NCBI RefSeq assembly: GCF_001306915.1 | Contig: NZ_LJTC01000010.1 | Location: 62,001-126,000, forward strand | From: Pseudoalteromonas lipolytica | GTDB taxonomy: Bacteria; Pseudomonadota; Gammaproteobacteria; Enterobacterales; Alteromonadaceae | DNA length: 64,000 nucleotides | Reading direction: 5' to 3' | Shown: piece after piece, positions 39,528 to 49,397 of the stretch | Numbering within the stretch: the stretch's first letter is position 1 | Layout of the letters: each line of letters opens with the position of its first letter | Program-made: the position numbers and the translations under genes | The notes under the pieces: model-generated | Database searches by the model: none | Told to the model about the DNA's origin: nothing | Seen by the model: the letters and a program-made list of their open reading frames with translations, nothing else

Positions 39528-40100
39528 TTAATGAAGCGCTGCTGTAAATGGAATATTTTTACAGATTTCGGCTTCTGCGATAAGGATTTCTTCAAGGCGT
39601 GTATCAACCTCTTGCTTATCGAAATACTCGTAAGCAAGTTCAACGAATAAGTTTTTATGTTTTTCTTCTGATTTTGCAATCGCGACATAAAACTCTTTTT
39701 CTTTGCCTGCAGGTAAAGCTTCTGCAACAAGCGAAAAGCGCTCGTGTCCGCGTGCTTCAATAACGCCTGCTACTAATAAACGGTCCATCAAGAATTCATC
39801 ACGACCATTTCTAAATACCGCACGAATTTGTTTAATGTAAGGATCTTTTTGGTCATTGCCAAGTGATACATCACGTTCCATTAATAGCTTTAAAACTTGT
39901 TTAAAGTGGATCATTTCTTCCAGTGCTAAGTCTGTCATGGCTCTAACAAGCTTACGACGATCTGGGTAATGAGAAAGCATAGACATAGCCATACCAGAAG
40001 CTTTTTTCTCTGCTGCAGCATGATCTTGTAAAAAGGTATCGAAGTCAGCTAAGACACCTTCTGTCCATTCAAATGGCGTGTGGTATTTCAATTCAAACAT
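39528..40100 (-). CDS. miaE: tRNA-(ms2io6A37) hydroxylase MiaE
   Basis: 190 aa from ATG 40100 (MFELKYHTPFEW). A di-iron ferritin-like hydroxylase: LADFDTFLQDHAAAEKKAS, the ligands in LALEEMIHFKQVL and the late SEEKHKNLF repeat, plus VAGVIEARGHERF. It hydroxylates ms2i6A37 in tRNAs reading UNN codons and needs oxygen. Stand-alone gene with its own terminator-like hairpin. Confidence 0.92.
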   Translation of the reverse strand: MFELKYHTPFEWTEGVLADFDTFLQDHAAAEKKASGMAMSMLSHYPDRRKLVRAMTDLALEEMIHFKQVLKLLMERDVSLGNDQKDPYIKQIRAVFRNGRDEFLMDRLLVAGVIEARGHERFSLVAEALPAGKEKEFYVAIAKSEEKHKNLFVELAYEYFDKQEVDTRLEEILIAEAEICKNIPFTAALH

Positions 40101-40145
40101 GATGAGGAACAACTAAACTTATGATTGCGGCGATTTTAACGTATT

Positions 40146-40778
40146 TTACGTGTGATTATAACCAAGAGATTTATCAATTTTACCACTTCGGGTCGATGAC
40201 ACTTTATCTGGGTGTTTTATGTCATTCCACGCTGTGACTTTGCCACCCATATTCAGCTGTTTAAAGCTAATTGGCTGCTGAGTGTTTAAAAACTGCTGAA
40301 GTAATTGCGGGCTGTTTGAGTCTGCTACATTAAGCGTTAATAACTGGTTTGTACGCCGTTTAAAGTAGTCTGCCACTTGCTGTTGGTGACGCTGATAACA
40401 CGCTGTTAAGTATTCATCAGATTCTAACTCAGCCAAGCTATACTGACCAAACACATCAAAATAACAGCGCTTTAAATGGCTATTAAAACCACCATCAGGG
40501 CGCATTAAATTAGTGTGCATGCGTGCTAATAACTGCCTTATAGATGGCAACCATTTAGTTAAATCGCGCTCGAGGTTGATAAAACGGCTATTTGCAAAGT
40601 GCTCATCAAGCAAGGCGTATTCACTAAAAACTGGAGTATCAGCAATAACATCTGCACTTGTAATAGCTTGTTGGGTATAGGCTGTGTGGGCGGTTTTATA
40701 ACCGAGTTGTAAAAAGCTGTTACAGATACTAGTTGTGCCGGTTCGTGGTAAACCGATTATAAAAATTTTAGAGCTCAT
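40146..40778 (-). CDS. P-loop sulfotransferase-like protein
   Basis: 210 aa. The PAPS-binding P-loop is IIGLPRTGTTSICNSF (residues ~6-21), followed by GYKTAHTAY, ADTPVFSEYALLDEHF and FINLERDLTKWLPS, as in the small bacterial sulfotransferase family. Substrate unknown. Overlaps the preceding gene (periplasmic binding protein-like) by ATGA. Confidence 0.82.
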   Translation of the reverse strand: MSSKIFIIGLPRTGTTSICNSFLQLGYKTAHTAYTQQAITSADVIADTPVFSEYALLDEHFANSRFINLERDLTKWLPSIRQLLARMHTNLMRPDGGFNSHLKRCYFDVFGQYSLAELESDEYLTACYQRHQQQVADYFKRRTNQLLTLNVADSNSPQLLQQFLNTQQPISFKQLNMGGKVTAWNDIKHPDKVSSTRSGKIDKSLGYNHT

Positions 40779-41680
40779 GGCACCTGATCAAATGCTAACC
40801 ACAGCGATTTGTCGTTGACTGGGGTTAACCTTGGTAAATCATAATTGTGCAATTCTATAACAATTTTGTCGTGTAGGTGGGCGTTTTTTATAAAGTTTCC
40901 GTTGTACTTAAAAAATAACTCGTCAAATTCACCACTTTGCTGCATAACCTTAATCCCCTGAGAAACGGCTTTAGCAATATTAGTATTATGTTTATTAAAA
41001 AAGAAATAGATTGGGCTTTTGTATTTGAGCATTAGATGCGGCAGAACGACCAACGGCATTCCTTCTTTAAAATACGCAAGTTCATCTTGGATCTCTAATA
41101 CTGAACGAGGAAATAAATCCCCCCTTCCTCTATCTAACATTACAAACAATGATTCAAAGTCCATTGCCGTTGCCACTGTTAAACCGTTACTTGTTAGAAT
41201 TCGTGTATCTGGCCAATCTGCACCCTGAACTAAGTTAATCGATTTTAAATCATCAAGAGATTTTAGCTGTTTCAACCTCGGTAACTTATCTTCTGTAGTA
41301 AACATTAATCGCCAACCAAACAAGCCTTTAAATATAGGAACTCGTAGAGGGAGCAAAGTGTTTTCACGCTCTTGGTTTGTCATGCTCCAAGTAACATTGA
41401 TAGATCCAGTCGTTTCAATTTCTTTTAAAACACGATTTTGGCTTAATAATTCAGGTGCGGGTGATAAGGTAAACTTATAACCACTTCTTTTTAAAGCTGT
41501 ACGAAGAAGTATTAAAGGATAAAGTACTTCTTCGTCTAAGCTATCCATTGTTTTAGGATAAACAACATGTAAAGTGGTTGGTGGTGTTACGCGATTTTTC
41601 TTGGCATTAATTGTTTTTACATTGGCAAATAAACAAGTTGAAAATAAGAACAACAAACATGGAAAAACAATTTTTAGCAT
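40775..41680 (-). CDS. Periplasmic solute-binding-like protein (SBP_bac_3 type)
   Basis: 301 aa with signal peptide (MLKIVFPCLLFLFSTCLFA). The pattern of FKGLFGWRLMFTTEDKLPRLKQLKSLDDLKSINLVQG, then GLTVATAMDFESLFVMLDRGRGDLFPRS and a late IKVMQQSGEFDELFFKYNG, fits family-3 binding proteins that lack transporter genes, common in Alteromonadales. No permease is adjacent, so ligand sensing or an orphan role is likely. It is linked to the sulfotransferase gene by ATGA. Confidence 0.75.
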   Translation of the reverse strand: MLKIVFPCLLFLFSTCLFANVKTINAKKNRVTPPTTLHVVYPKTMDSLDEEVLYPLILLRTALKRSGYKFTLSPAPELLSQNRVLKEIETTGSINVTWSMTNQERENTLLPLRVPIFKGLFGWRLMFTTEDKLPRLKQLKSLDDLKSINLVQGADWPDTRILTSNGLTVATAMDFESLFVMLDRGRGDLFPRSVLEIQDELAYFKEGMPLVVLPHLMLKYKSPIYFFFNKHNTNIAKAVSQGIKVMQQSGEFDELFFKYNGNFIKNAHLHDKIVIELHNYDLPRLTPVNDKSLWLAFDQVP

Positions 41681-41681
41681 A

Positions 41682-42056
41682 TCAGAAAACCTGTGTAACT
41701 AATAACATCACAGCGCTAATCAAAATAGTAATGAAAGTAAGCATCATACCTAATACACGTAATTTCATCAGATTATCAGCAAGTGCGTAACTATGACAAA
41801 AACGACCAGCAACCAGCATTGCACCTAAAATATAGCAATAATGGCTTGGGAGGCCTTGGTACTCTAATAAAAATAGCAGGATCAACGAAAAAGGCACATA
41901 TTCAATGAAATTTGCATGAGTTCGTATAGCTGCTTGTAGGCTTTCGTCTCCCCCGTCACCAAGTGAAATGCGTTTTGCTCTACGTAGTTTGATCACGCGA
42001 AAGCTAAGTTGAATGTATAAAATGGCCAAGATGGCAGCAAACGTTGAAACAATCAC
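41682..42056 (-). CDS. MAPEG-family membrane protein
   Basis: 124 aa, four membrane helices. The MAPEG signature region is AIRTHANFIEYVPFSLILLFLLE, followed by RFCHSYAL. Such proteins bind glutathione or lipid substrates; the bacterial role is unsettled. It lies 1 base upstream of the binding-protein gene on the same strand, so they may be co-transcribed. Confidence 0.88.
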   Translation of the reverse strand: MIVSTFAAILAILYIQLSFRVIKLRRAKRISLGDGGDESLQAAIRTHANFIEYVPFSLILLFLLEYQGLPSHYCYILGAMLVAGRFCHSYALADNLMKLRVLGMMLTFITILISAVMLLVTQVF

Positions 42057-42175
42057 AGTTTTTCCAATTTTTATTTAAAGTTAGACGCTTAGCATAATTT
42101 ATTGCTAGGCTGTTAAGTAAGTAGTTAGGTTAGCTCAGTATGATATTTAATGTCTAACAGTTCTTAAGGAAGTGC

Positions 42176-43528
42176 ATGTTTACGCCAAGAAAAATCGCCG
42201 ATAACTACCGCGAAATGATCAGTAGTATCGGATTTTACCCATCAATGCTCTCTGTGGTGTTTTTAGTTTTTGGATTAATTACTACTGCGGTCGAGTACTC
42301 GTCATTATCAATGGAATTTAAAAAGCTGATTGGTGTGTTATTGGTCGATAGCGAAGAGAATGCCCGTACCATCCTCAGCACGCTTGCCGGCAGCATTATA
42401 TCATTAACGGTTTTTAGTTTTTCTATGGTTATGGTGGTGCTTAATAGTGCTAGCGCCAGTCTTTCGCCGCGTGTGTTGCCGGGCCTTATTACCCGTAAGT
42501 CGCACCAATTAGTACTGGGGTTTTATCTTGGTAGTATTATCTACACCATATTAATGCTGATAAACATACGTACCATTGGTGATGGAGATATGGGTATTCC
42601 ATCACTTGGTATCTTCTTTTCATTGGTGTTTGGTTTAATTTCGCTTGGTTTTTTTGTGTTTTTTATTCACTCAATTTCAAAAGCAATTCAAGTCGATAAT
42701 GTACTAAACGACTTATTTAAAAATACCAAAGGCGAGCTTAAATGCATAATTGACATGCAACAACAAAATCCTGTTGAGCATTTTCCTGAGTTTAATGACT
42801 GGCATAGTGTTAAAAGTAAAACAGAAGGTTACTTTAAAGGGGCACATAGCGATAAGTTGTGTGCGTTATGCCAACAGCACGGTATTAAAATTTATATTTC
42901 GGTTAAACAAGGCTTCTTTACAGTAAAGGGATACCCGTTTTTAAAGTGTGATACGGACTTATCTGACAAACCTGAACTGGTAGAACAATTACTAGACTGC
43001 TTTATCTTTTATATCGAAGAATATATTAGTGACCATTACCGCTACGGTATGACACAAATTTCAGAAATCGCTGTTAAAGCTATGAGCCCGGGTATTAACG
43101 ATCCCGGTACTGCGGTAAAAGCCATAGATATGTTGAGTATTTTACTGATATTGCGCTTAGATATTTACGATGTGAACTACTCGCTTAAACGTTGTGAGAA
43201 CAATCAACCACACCTGTTTATTCACGAAACCTCATTCGATGAGCTGCTGCATGATAACTTCACACCAATTCGTAACTACGCAAAAAATGACGCCTATGTA
43301 ATGGTTAACGTGCTTGAGGCATTTAAAAACATATTGTTTAGAGCATCTGATAACAATAAAGCAACTGATAGCCTATTTGTTTATTTAGGGGCAATTATTG
43401 AAGATATAGATAAGCATATTAGTAATGAGTACGACCGTGAGCAGATCATTAATATGCTAAAAGCGATTGCTCGTATTTCAGAGCAACAAGGTGAAAAATT
43501 GCTGGCAAGGTTTGCCAGCAATCAATAA
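42176..43528 (+). CDS. DUF2254 membrane protein
   Basis: 450 aa with four N-terminal helices (~20-45, 65-95, 110-130, 140-165) and a long soluble C-terminal part. The blocks SLTVFSFSMVMVVLNSASASLSPRVL and ISEIAVKAMSPGINDPGTAVKAID are typical of DUF2254. Function unknown. Lone gene. Confidence 0.88.
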   Translation: MFTPRKIADNYREMISSIGFYPSMLSVVFLVFGLITTAVEYSSLSMEFKKLIGVLLVDSEENARTILSTLAGSIISLTVFSFSMVMVVLNSASASLSPRVLPGLITRKSHQLVLGFYLGSIIYTILMLINIRTIGDGDMGIPSLGIFFSLVFGLISLGFFVFFIHSISKAIQVDNVLNDLFKNTKGELKCIIDMQQQNPVEHFPEFNDWHSVKSKTEGYFKGAHSDKLCALCQQHGIKIYISVKQGFFTVKGYPFLKCDTDLSDKPELVEQLLDCFIFYIEEYISDHYRYGMTQISEIAVKAMSPGINDPGTAVKAIDMLSILLILRLDIYDVNYSLKRCENNQPHLFIHETSFDELLHDNFTPIRNYAKNDAYVMVNVLEAFKNILFRASDNNKATDSLFVYLGAIIEDIDKHISNEYDREQIINMLKAIARISEQQGEKLLARFASNQ

Positions 43529-43534
43529 GTTAAC

Positions 43535-44251
43535 TTAGTTTTCGATTAAATAAACCGCATAGCTGCTTGCGGTAATCGTAAGCTCACCACCATTGTATGC
43601 ATCAGGTACATAGTTATCTGGTGCAGCTTCTGCCATAACCATTTTGCTGGCACGCATATAAGGTTGGCTACCTGTATCAAGTGGGCTACTTGAAGCTGTA
43701 TAAAGACCTTTAAGCTCTACCCCATAGTCATTGGCAAATTCTTTCGCTGCAGCACGGGCATCTTTAATGGCTAGCTTTTGCGCTTGCTTTTGTAGCTCTT
43801 CGTACTTGCTTGATACAAATTGCGTTTGATTAATTTCATTAATGCCCGAATTCACTAGTTGCTGAAGCATAATTGGGTATTTTTTTATATCAGTTAAAGT
43901 TACAGACAGGCTACGCGTTACTCTATAACCTACAAACTCTTGCTTACCCGTTTCACGGTTATATTCTGTTTGGCGATTAATCGAGATATTAGACGCATAA
44001 ATGCCCTTTTCTTCTACGCCTTGGTTTTTAGCGAGCTTAATCGCTTTCGCCATGGTTGCATCGGCTTTGTTTTTCGCGGCAATTAAATCTTTATCTACTT
44101 CAACAATACCTACTGTCAGTTTAACGTTATCAGGGATCGCTTTAACCGTTGCATTACCTTGTATATAAATATGTGGCGCATCAGGTGTTGCTTGTGCTAA
44201 CACATTAAAACTAAGTGCTGCCGCCATAGCGGTAAAAACTAACTTACGCAT
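43535..44251 (-). CDS. SIMPL-domain (DUF541) periplasmic protein
   Basis: 238 aa with a signal peptide (MRKLVFTAMAAALSFNVLA). SIMPL features: IYIQGNATVKAIPDNVKLTVGI, NKADATMAKAIKLAKNQGVEEKGIYAS and YRVTRSLSVTLTDIKKYPIMLQQLVNSG. Related to Brucella BP26 and E. coli YggE, oxidative-stress-linked channel-like oligomers. Convergent with the DUF2254 gene. Confidence 0.88.
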   Translation of the reverse strand: MRKLVFTAMAAALSFNVLAQATPDAPHIYIQGNATVKAIPDNVKLTVGIVEVDKDLIAAKNKADATMAKAIKLAKNQGVEEKGIYASNISINRQTEYNRETGKQEFVGYRVTRSLSVTLTDIKKYPIMLQQLVNSGINEINQTQFVSSKYEELQKQAQKLAIKDARAAAKEFANDYGVELKGLYTASSSPLDTGSQPYMRASKMVMAEAAPDNYVPDAYNGGELTITASSYAVYLIEN

Positions 44252-44333
44252 AATACTGTTCCTTAATTTAAAACTCCGTTCATTATCACCTTAAAGGGTT
44301 AATTGAATATGAACAAGCCATTTTACAGATATA

Positions 44334-44362
44334 AAAAAACAGGCATAAAAAGCCTGTTTTTT
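44334..44362. terminator. Terminator of maeA
   Basis: Arms AAAAAACAGGC / GCCTGTTTTTT with a 7-base loop, 22 bases after the malic enzyme stop codon. Confidence 0.85.
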
Positions 44363-44384
44363 CATTCACTAAAAGCGTTATAGC

Positions 44385-46118
44385 TTAGATACTACGGCGC
44401 TTGTAGTTGCGATATTCTGGAAGCCAGTAGTTTTTCTCGATTGCTGCCCATAGCGCTTCATCGCTCAGCTCAAGTGCCACACCTTCTTCCATCGCTTTTT
44501 TCGCAACCGCAAATGCAATACGTTTACTTAACGCTTGGATTTCAGTCAGTGCAGGTAATAAGCTGCCTTTACCAGTGTTTGCACGTGGTGAAGACTCAGC
44601 CAGTGTTTCACTTGATACAATTAGCATTGCATCAGTGATGCGCGTTGCTTTAGCAGCGATAACGCCTAAACCAATACCCGGGAAAATATAACTGTTGTTA
44701 CATTGTGGGATTGGGAATGTTTGGCCGTTATACTCAACCGGATCAAATGGACTACCAGAAGCAACAATCGCTTGGCCGTTTGTCCATTCAATAACATCAG
44801 AAGGAAGTGCTTCAACTTGCTTAGACGGATTACTTAGCGGGAAGATAATCGGTTGTGGGCAAGATGCGTGCATTGCACGAATAACCTGTTCAGTGAATAA
44901 ACCAGGTTGGCCAGATACACCAATTAGAATGTCTGGTTGCGCACAGTGCATTACATCTAATAGTGATGCGTACTCACCGCTGTAAGTCCACTCACTTAAG
45001 CCATCTTTAGATTGGCAAAGTGCTTGTTGGAAATCACGTAAGCCTTCCATACCTTCAGTAAGTAGACCAAAGCGGTCAACCATGAAAATTTGCGAACGCG
45101 CTTGCTCATCGCTAATGCCTTCAGCAACCATAGTACTGATAATTTGCTCAGCAATACCACAGCCTGCAGAGCCTGCACCAACAAACACAACTTTTTGCTC
45201 AGAAAGTTTCGCGCCTTTAACACGACATGCAGCAAGTAAAGAACCTACAGTAACCGCAGCAGTTCCTTGAATGTCATCGTTAAAGCTACAGATTTCATCA
45301 CGGTAGCGTTTTAGTAATGGCATGGCATTTGGTTGTGCAAAGTCTTCAAACTGAAGTAAAACACTTGGCCAACGACGTTTAACGGCTTTGATAAATAGAT
45401 CTAAGAATTCGTCATATTCTTCTTGCGAAATACGCTTATGGCGAGCACCCATGTACATAGGGTCGTTAAGTAGTTTTTCGTTATTCGTACCAACATCAAG
45501 CATCACTGGTAACGTATATGCAGGGCTAATACCACCACACGCTGTATAAAGTGATAACTTACCAATTGGAATACCCATACCACCAATACCTTGGTCACCT
45601 AGACCAAGAATACGCTCGCCGTCAGTCACAACGATTACTTTTACTTTGCCTTTAGTGGCATTACGTAAAATATCATCAATTTGGAAACGATCTTCATAAG
45701 AAATAAATAGACCACGGGCACTGCGGTAAATGTCTGAGAACTTTTCACAAGCGTCACCTACCGTTGGCGTGTAGATAATAGGCATCATTTCTTCAAGATG
45801 ATCACGCACTAAACGGTAGTAAAGTGTTTCGTTGTTATCTTGAATAGCACGTAGGTAGATGTGCTTATTTAAATTATCGCTAAAGCTTGAATACTGCTGG
45901 TAACAACGCTCAACTTGTTCTTCGATCGTTTCATAACGCGGTGGCAGTAATCCGGCTAAGTTGAAATTTTCCCTTTCTTTTTGTGAAAAAGCACTGCCTT
46001 TATTTAATAGTGGCGTTTCAATCAGACCTGGGCCTGAATAAGGAATATAAAGATAATTTGGATCGGTATTTGTAGTCATATTTCCAAGCTTTGATGCGTC
46101 ATAATTATGACCTGACAT
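44385..46118 (-). CDS. maeA: NAD-dependent malic enzyme
   Basis: 577 aa; oxidatively decarboxylates malate to pyruvate. Very close to E. coli Mae[72 protein letters not shown] (metal site), [16 protein letters not shown] (dinucleotide fold), and the end [10 protein letters not shown]. Start is uncertain between 46118 and an internal ATG at 46079 (MTTNTD, preceded by GGA), which gives the family's usual length of 564-565 aa. Stand-alone with its own terminator. Confidence 0.95.
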   Translation of the reverse strand: MSGHNYDASKLGNMTTNTDPNYLYIPYSGPGLIETPLLNKGSAFSQKERENFNLAGLLPPRYETIEEQVERCYQQYSSFSDNLNKHIYLRAIQDNNETLYYRLVRDHLEEMMPIIYTPTVGDACEKFSDIYRSARGLFISYEDRFQIDDILRNATKGKVKVIVVTDGERILGLGDQGIGGMGIPIGKLSLYTACGGISPAYTLPVMLDVGTNNEKLLNDPMYMGARHKRISQEEYDEFLDLFIKAVKRRWPSVLLQFEDFAQPNAMPLLKRYRDEICSFNDDIQGTAAVTVGSLLAACRVKGAKLSEQKVVFVGAGSAGCGIAEQIISTMVAEGISDEQARSQIFMVDRFGLLTEGMEGLRDFQQALCQSKDGLSEWTYSGEYASLLDVMHCAQPDILIGVSGQPGLFTEQVIRAMHASCPQPIIFPLSNPSKQVEALPSDVIEWTNGQAIVASGSPFDPVEYNGQTFPIPQCNNSYIFPGIGLGVIAAKATRITDAMLIVSSETLAESSPRANTGKGSLLPALTEIQALSKRIAFAVAKKAMEEGVALELSDEALWAAIEKNYWLPEYRNYKRRSI

Positions 46119-46222
46119 TATTACTCTTGAAGGCGAAATTGCAATGACAATTCACCTTGTCAGACCATTGAAGAAAATGAATTTTATGCTCTAAATAGCA
46201 TAGCAGATAGTATACATGAAAA

Positions 46223-46246
46223 CTCAGCAGCTTTAAGGCTGCTGAG
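46223..46246. terminator. Terminator of ggt
   Basis: CTCAGCAGC / GCTGCTGAG arms with a 6-base loop, right after the ggt stop; TTTTC follows on the reverse strand. Confidence 0.75.
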
Positions 46247-46253
46247 CTTGTTT

Positions 46254-48011
46254 TTAGTGGCTTTTATCACTTAAAGCGATGCCTTCGCGGCGCGGATCGG
46301 CTGCGCCATAAAGTTTACCGTTTTTAACTTCAACAGCATGTAAACCAGAGTTTAAATCTAGGATACGAACTGTGTGTCCGCGGTTAACAAAATCAGCTTC
46401 GGCGTTGGCAAGTTCAGTGCCCTTTTCGAGGCTTGTGTAATTATTACGATTAGTAATGCGCGGTAAGTTAATGGCTGTTTGCGCATCTAGGTTCCAATCA
46501 AGCACTCCTACAACCACTTGAGCTACATAATCAATAATACGGCTACCACCCGGCGAACCAACCACTAAACGTAAGCTGCCGTCTTTGTTAAACACCATGA
46601 CTGGCGACATGGAACTACGCGGACGTTTACCTGCTTCAACACGATTAGCCAATGGCTTACCATCTTTAGTTGGCGATAAAGCAAAGTCGGTTAGTTGATT
46701 GTTTAAAATATACCCGTTCACCATTACTGTTGAACCAAACGCCATTTCGATAGAACTTGTCATCGACACAGCGTTACCTTGGCTATCGACAATCGAAACA
46801 TGGGTCGTTGATGGCAGCTCGTATGCATCATCTTGCGCGTATGCAACTGAGTTTGGCGGTGTGCCTGCTTCTGCGTGAGTATCTTTTTCAGAAATAAGTT
46901 TTGCGCGACCAGCAATGTAGTTTTTATCGAGTAATCCTTGTGTCGGGATTGTCATAAAATCTGGGTCGCCCATATACACGTTGCGATCAGCAAACGCTAA
47001 ACGTGATGCTTGGGTAAAGTAATGTAGAGCTTGAACAGAGTTTGGTTTAAGTTTAGCCATATCTTTATGTTCAAGTAAGGCTAAAATCTGTAACACAGCT
47101 ACACCACCGCTACTAGGTGGTGCCATTGAGCACACTTCGTACTGGCGATAATCAACACACACAGGTGCGCGCTCTTTGCTTTTGTAATTGGCTAAGTCTT
47201 CAACCGTTAATGTACCCGGTGCAACAACTGAGTTTTGCACTGCATGCACAAGCTCTTTAGCGTTTTCACCTTTGTAAAATGCATCAATGCCCTGTTTCGC
47301 TATATCTTTATAAAGCGCGGCTAGTTCAGGATTCTTTTTCACGGTACCTACAGCAAGCGGTTTACCATCAGGGAAGAAGTAGTCACGAATAACAGGTAGC
47401 TTAGTAACCCCTGGGTTTAATTCTTTAGCCAATAATTGATGTAAACGCGGCGACACAATAAAGCCTTTATCAGCCAATTCAATGGCAGGGGCAAACAAGG
47501 TTTGCCACTCTAACTTGCCATAACGTTTATGGGCAGTGGCAAAGGCATCTAAAATACCCGGTACACCAACAGAACGACCACCTACAACGGCTTCAATCCA
47601 TTTTACGGCTTTACCGTGCTTATCTAAAAATAGTGTTTCATCAGCATTGCTTGGAGCCGTTTCACGGCCATCAAAGCTAGTTAGGCTTTTGGTTTTGTTG
47701 TCGAAGTACATCATAAATGTACCGCCACCGATCCCCGACGATTGCGGCTCTACCAGTGTCAGTACTAATTGCGTTGCAATGGCAGCGTCAACCGCTGAGC
47801 CGCCTAGCTCAAGCATTTTTTGCCCTGCTTTTACTGCATAAGGGTTTGCTGCTGCGACCATGTACTTATCGCCTTCAACAACCTGCTTATGAGCAAAGCC
47901 CGTTGCAGCTTCAGGTTCGCGAGTTTCAACTTTTGCAGGGGCTGCGAAAATAGCAGTTGAATAAATTAATGAGGTGGACAGAGCTAACAGCGCTTTGGTT
48001 TTGAATAACAT
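46254..48011 (-). CDS. ggt: Gamma-glutamyltranspeptidase
   Basis: 585 aa periplasmic Ntn-hydrolase, made as one chain that cleaves itself. Signal peptide MLFKTKALLALSTSLIYSTAIFA; GGSAVDAAIATQLVLTLVEPQSSGIGGG in the large subunit; autocleavage/nucleophile Thr in STTHVSIVD; oxyanion and substrate loops in EMAFGSTVMVNGYILNNQLTDF and PRSSMSPVMVF. Cleaves glutathione and gamma-glutamyl compounds. Divergent from the rhombosortase gene. Confidence 0.93.
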   Translation of the reverse strand: MLFKTKALLALSTSLIYSTAIFAAPAKVETREPEAATGFAHKQVVEGDKYMVAAANPYAVKAGQKMLELGGSAVDAAIATQLVLTLVEPQSSGIGGGTFMMYFDNKTKSLTSFDGRETAPSNADETLFLDKHGKAVKWIEAVVGGRSVGVPGILDAFATAHKRYGKLEWQTLFAPAIELADKGFIVSPRLHQLLAKELNPGVTKLPVIRDYFFPDGKPLAVGTVKKNPELAALYKDIAKQGIDAFYKGENAKELVHAVQNSVVAPGTLTVEDLANYKSKERAPVCVDYRQYEVCSMAPPSSGGVAVLQILALLEHKDMAKLKPNSVQALHYFTQASRLAFADRNVYMGDPDFMTIPTQGLLDKNYIAGRAKLISEKDTHAEAGTPPNSVAYAQDDAYELPSTTHVSIVDSQGNAVSMTSSIEMAFGSTVMVNGYILNNQLTDFALSPTKDGKPLANRVEAGKRPRSSMSPVMVFNKDGSLRLVVGSPGGSRIIDYVAQVVVGVLDWNLDAQTAINLPRITNRNNYTSLEKGTELANAEADFVNRGHTVRILDLNSGLHAVEVKNGKLYGAADPRREGIALSDKSH

Positions 48012-48096
48012 AAATAAACTTAATCCCGTAGTGTATTTGGCATCTTAAAATTAAACGTGCACAATAGGCGACAATCTCAGATACACCAAAAATAAC

Positions 48097-48681
48097 ATGA
48101 TAAACCTGCCCCTGAAACTAGAATATATTCTGCCGCCACTGTGTTTAGTAATACTAAGTTCCTCATTTGCTACGTTTAACTTAAATGAATATCTTGAATT
48201 TAACCGTGAGTTAGTTGCAAATGGTGAATTTTGGCGTATTTTCACTAGCCAATTTGTGCATGCTAATTGGCCACATTTAGGCTTAAATTGCGCCGGAATT
48301 TTATTAGTTTGGGCTCTACACGCTGAGCATACAAGCCCTGCTCGCTATGCGTTTAATATTGCCATTCTTGCATTATGGTGTGGCATAGGTGTGTGGCTAT
48401 TTTGCCCAGATATCCAAATTTACACCGGATTAAGTGCCCTACTACACGGTGTGATCATTTGGGGAGCAGTTAAAGATGTACAAGCAGGCATGCTATCAGG
48501 CTGGTTATTGTTCGCTGGTACTTGGGCTAAAGTGATTTGGGAGCAAATAGCAGGCCCAAGTGAATCGGTGAGTCAACTAATCGCGTCTAATGTTGCCATT
48601 GACGCCCACTTTATCGGCGCAGTTGGCGGCACACTGTTGACTTTGCCTGTCTTCATTAAAATAATAAAAAAGCGCGGGTAA
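48097..48681 (+). CDS. rrtA: Rhombosortase (rhomboid-family intramembrane serine protease)
   Basis: 194 aa, about six helices. Catalytic Ser in YTGLSALLHGV and His in IDAHFIGAVGG, with the rhomboid FVHANWPHLGLNCAG motif. The short length and the GLSxLLHG form fit the rhombosortase branch, which processes proteins with a GlyGly-CTERM tail on their way to the surface. No GlyGly-CTERM protein is evident in this window, so substrates are elsewhere. Confidence 0.85.
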   Translation: MINLPLKLEYILPPLCLVILSSSFATFNLNEYLEFNRELVANGEFWRIFTSQFVHANWPHLGLNCAGILLVWALHAEHTSPARYAFNIAILALWCGIGVWLFCPDIQIYTGLSALLHGVIIWGAVKDVQAGMLSGWLLFAGTWAKVIWEQIAGPSESVSQLIASNVAIDAHFIGAVGGTLLTLPVFIKIIKKRG

Positions 48682-48732
48682 CCTTACTCGCTATTTACAA
48701 CTGCTCTTTGTTAACTAGAAAAGGAATTTTAG

Positions 48733-49326
48733 ATGAATGAAAATAAAGGAGATATTTACCTTCGCATTATCCTATTTTGCCTTTACGGGCCTCTATTGGC
48801 TGGGCTATTTGGCCAGTTGGTAAACTTAAAATTTGTTTCACCAACGTTTATGGCAAGCCTTGATAATATTTATTACATCATAGTATTTTGCTCACTTTGT
48901 ATTGGGTTTTGTCTGTTGTTAGCAAAATACAGTATCGTTAAAGAATCGTTTAAGAATAAAATTATTGCTCATTTGACCCTTATTCTTAGTATTTTGTATT
49001 CATGCTTAATGTTCTTTGGCATTGGTTTACTTATATTATTCAACATCATGTTTAACTCAAATACTGATTACGTTCACCAAGAACAAGCATTTGAATATCG
49101 CACCTTTTATGTCTACACATCAGACCCTGGAGCTTTTGGAACTGCTCACCATTATGTGTATTTAAAGTGCCCTGTTTCGTTTAATCGCTATGAATTGGAG
49201 TTAATAGCTAATCTATCATGGATGAAAGACTATAAAATGAGTTTAGAGGGTGATAGTTTAATTTTTGAAAACGACTCAAAAGAAGGTAAGACAGTACTCG
49301 ATGTGAGTGAATTTTACTGCAAATAA
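48733..49326 (+). CDS. Unknown membrane protein (197 aa)
   Basis: Three N-terminal membrane helices (~10-32, 42-65, 78-105) and a C-terminal soluble domain (~115-197) with a TFYVYTSDPGAFGTAHHYVYLKC segment and a final Cys. SD AAGGA 8 bases before ATG. No family recognised; follows rrtA by 50 bases. Confidence 0.7.
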   Translation: MNENKGDIYLRIILFCLYGPLLAGLFGQLVNLKFVSPTFMASLDNIYYIIVFCSLCIGFCLLLAKYSIVKESFKNKIIAHLTLILSILYSCLMFFGIGLLILFNIMFNSNTDYVHQEQAFEYRTFYVYTSDPGAFGTAHHYVYLKCPVSFNRYELELIANLSWMKDYKMSLEGDSLIFENDSKEGKTVLDVSEFYCK

Positions 49327-49352
49327 CCCTATATATAAATCCTATTGCAAAC

Positions 49353-49381
49353 AAAAACAGCCACTTAAAGTGGCTGTTTTT
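49353..49381. terminator. Bidirectional terminator
   Basis: Arms AAAAACAGCCACTT / AAGTGGCTGTTTTT with almost no loop, between convergent genes. Confidence 0.88.
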
Positions 49382-49397
49382 AATTTATGCTATTGAA

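Noticed and set aside
44695..44985. Forward frame opposite maeA
   Set aside because: Shadow of a strongly conserved enzyme gene.
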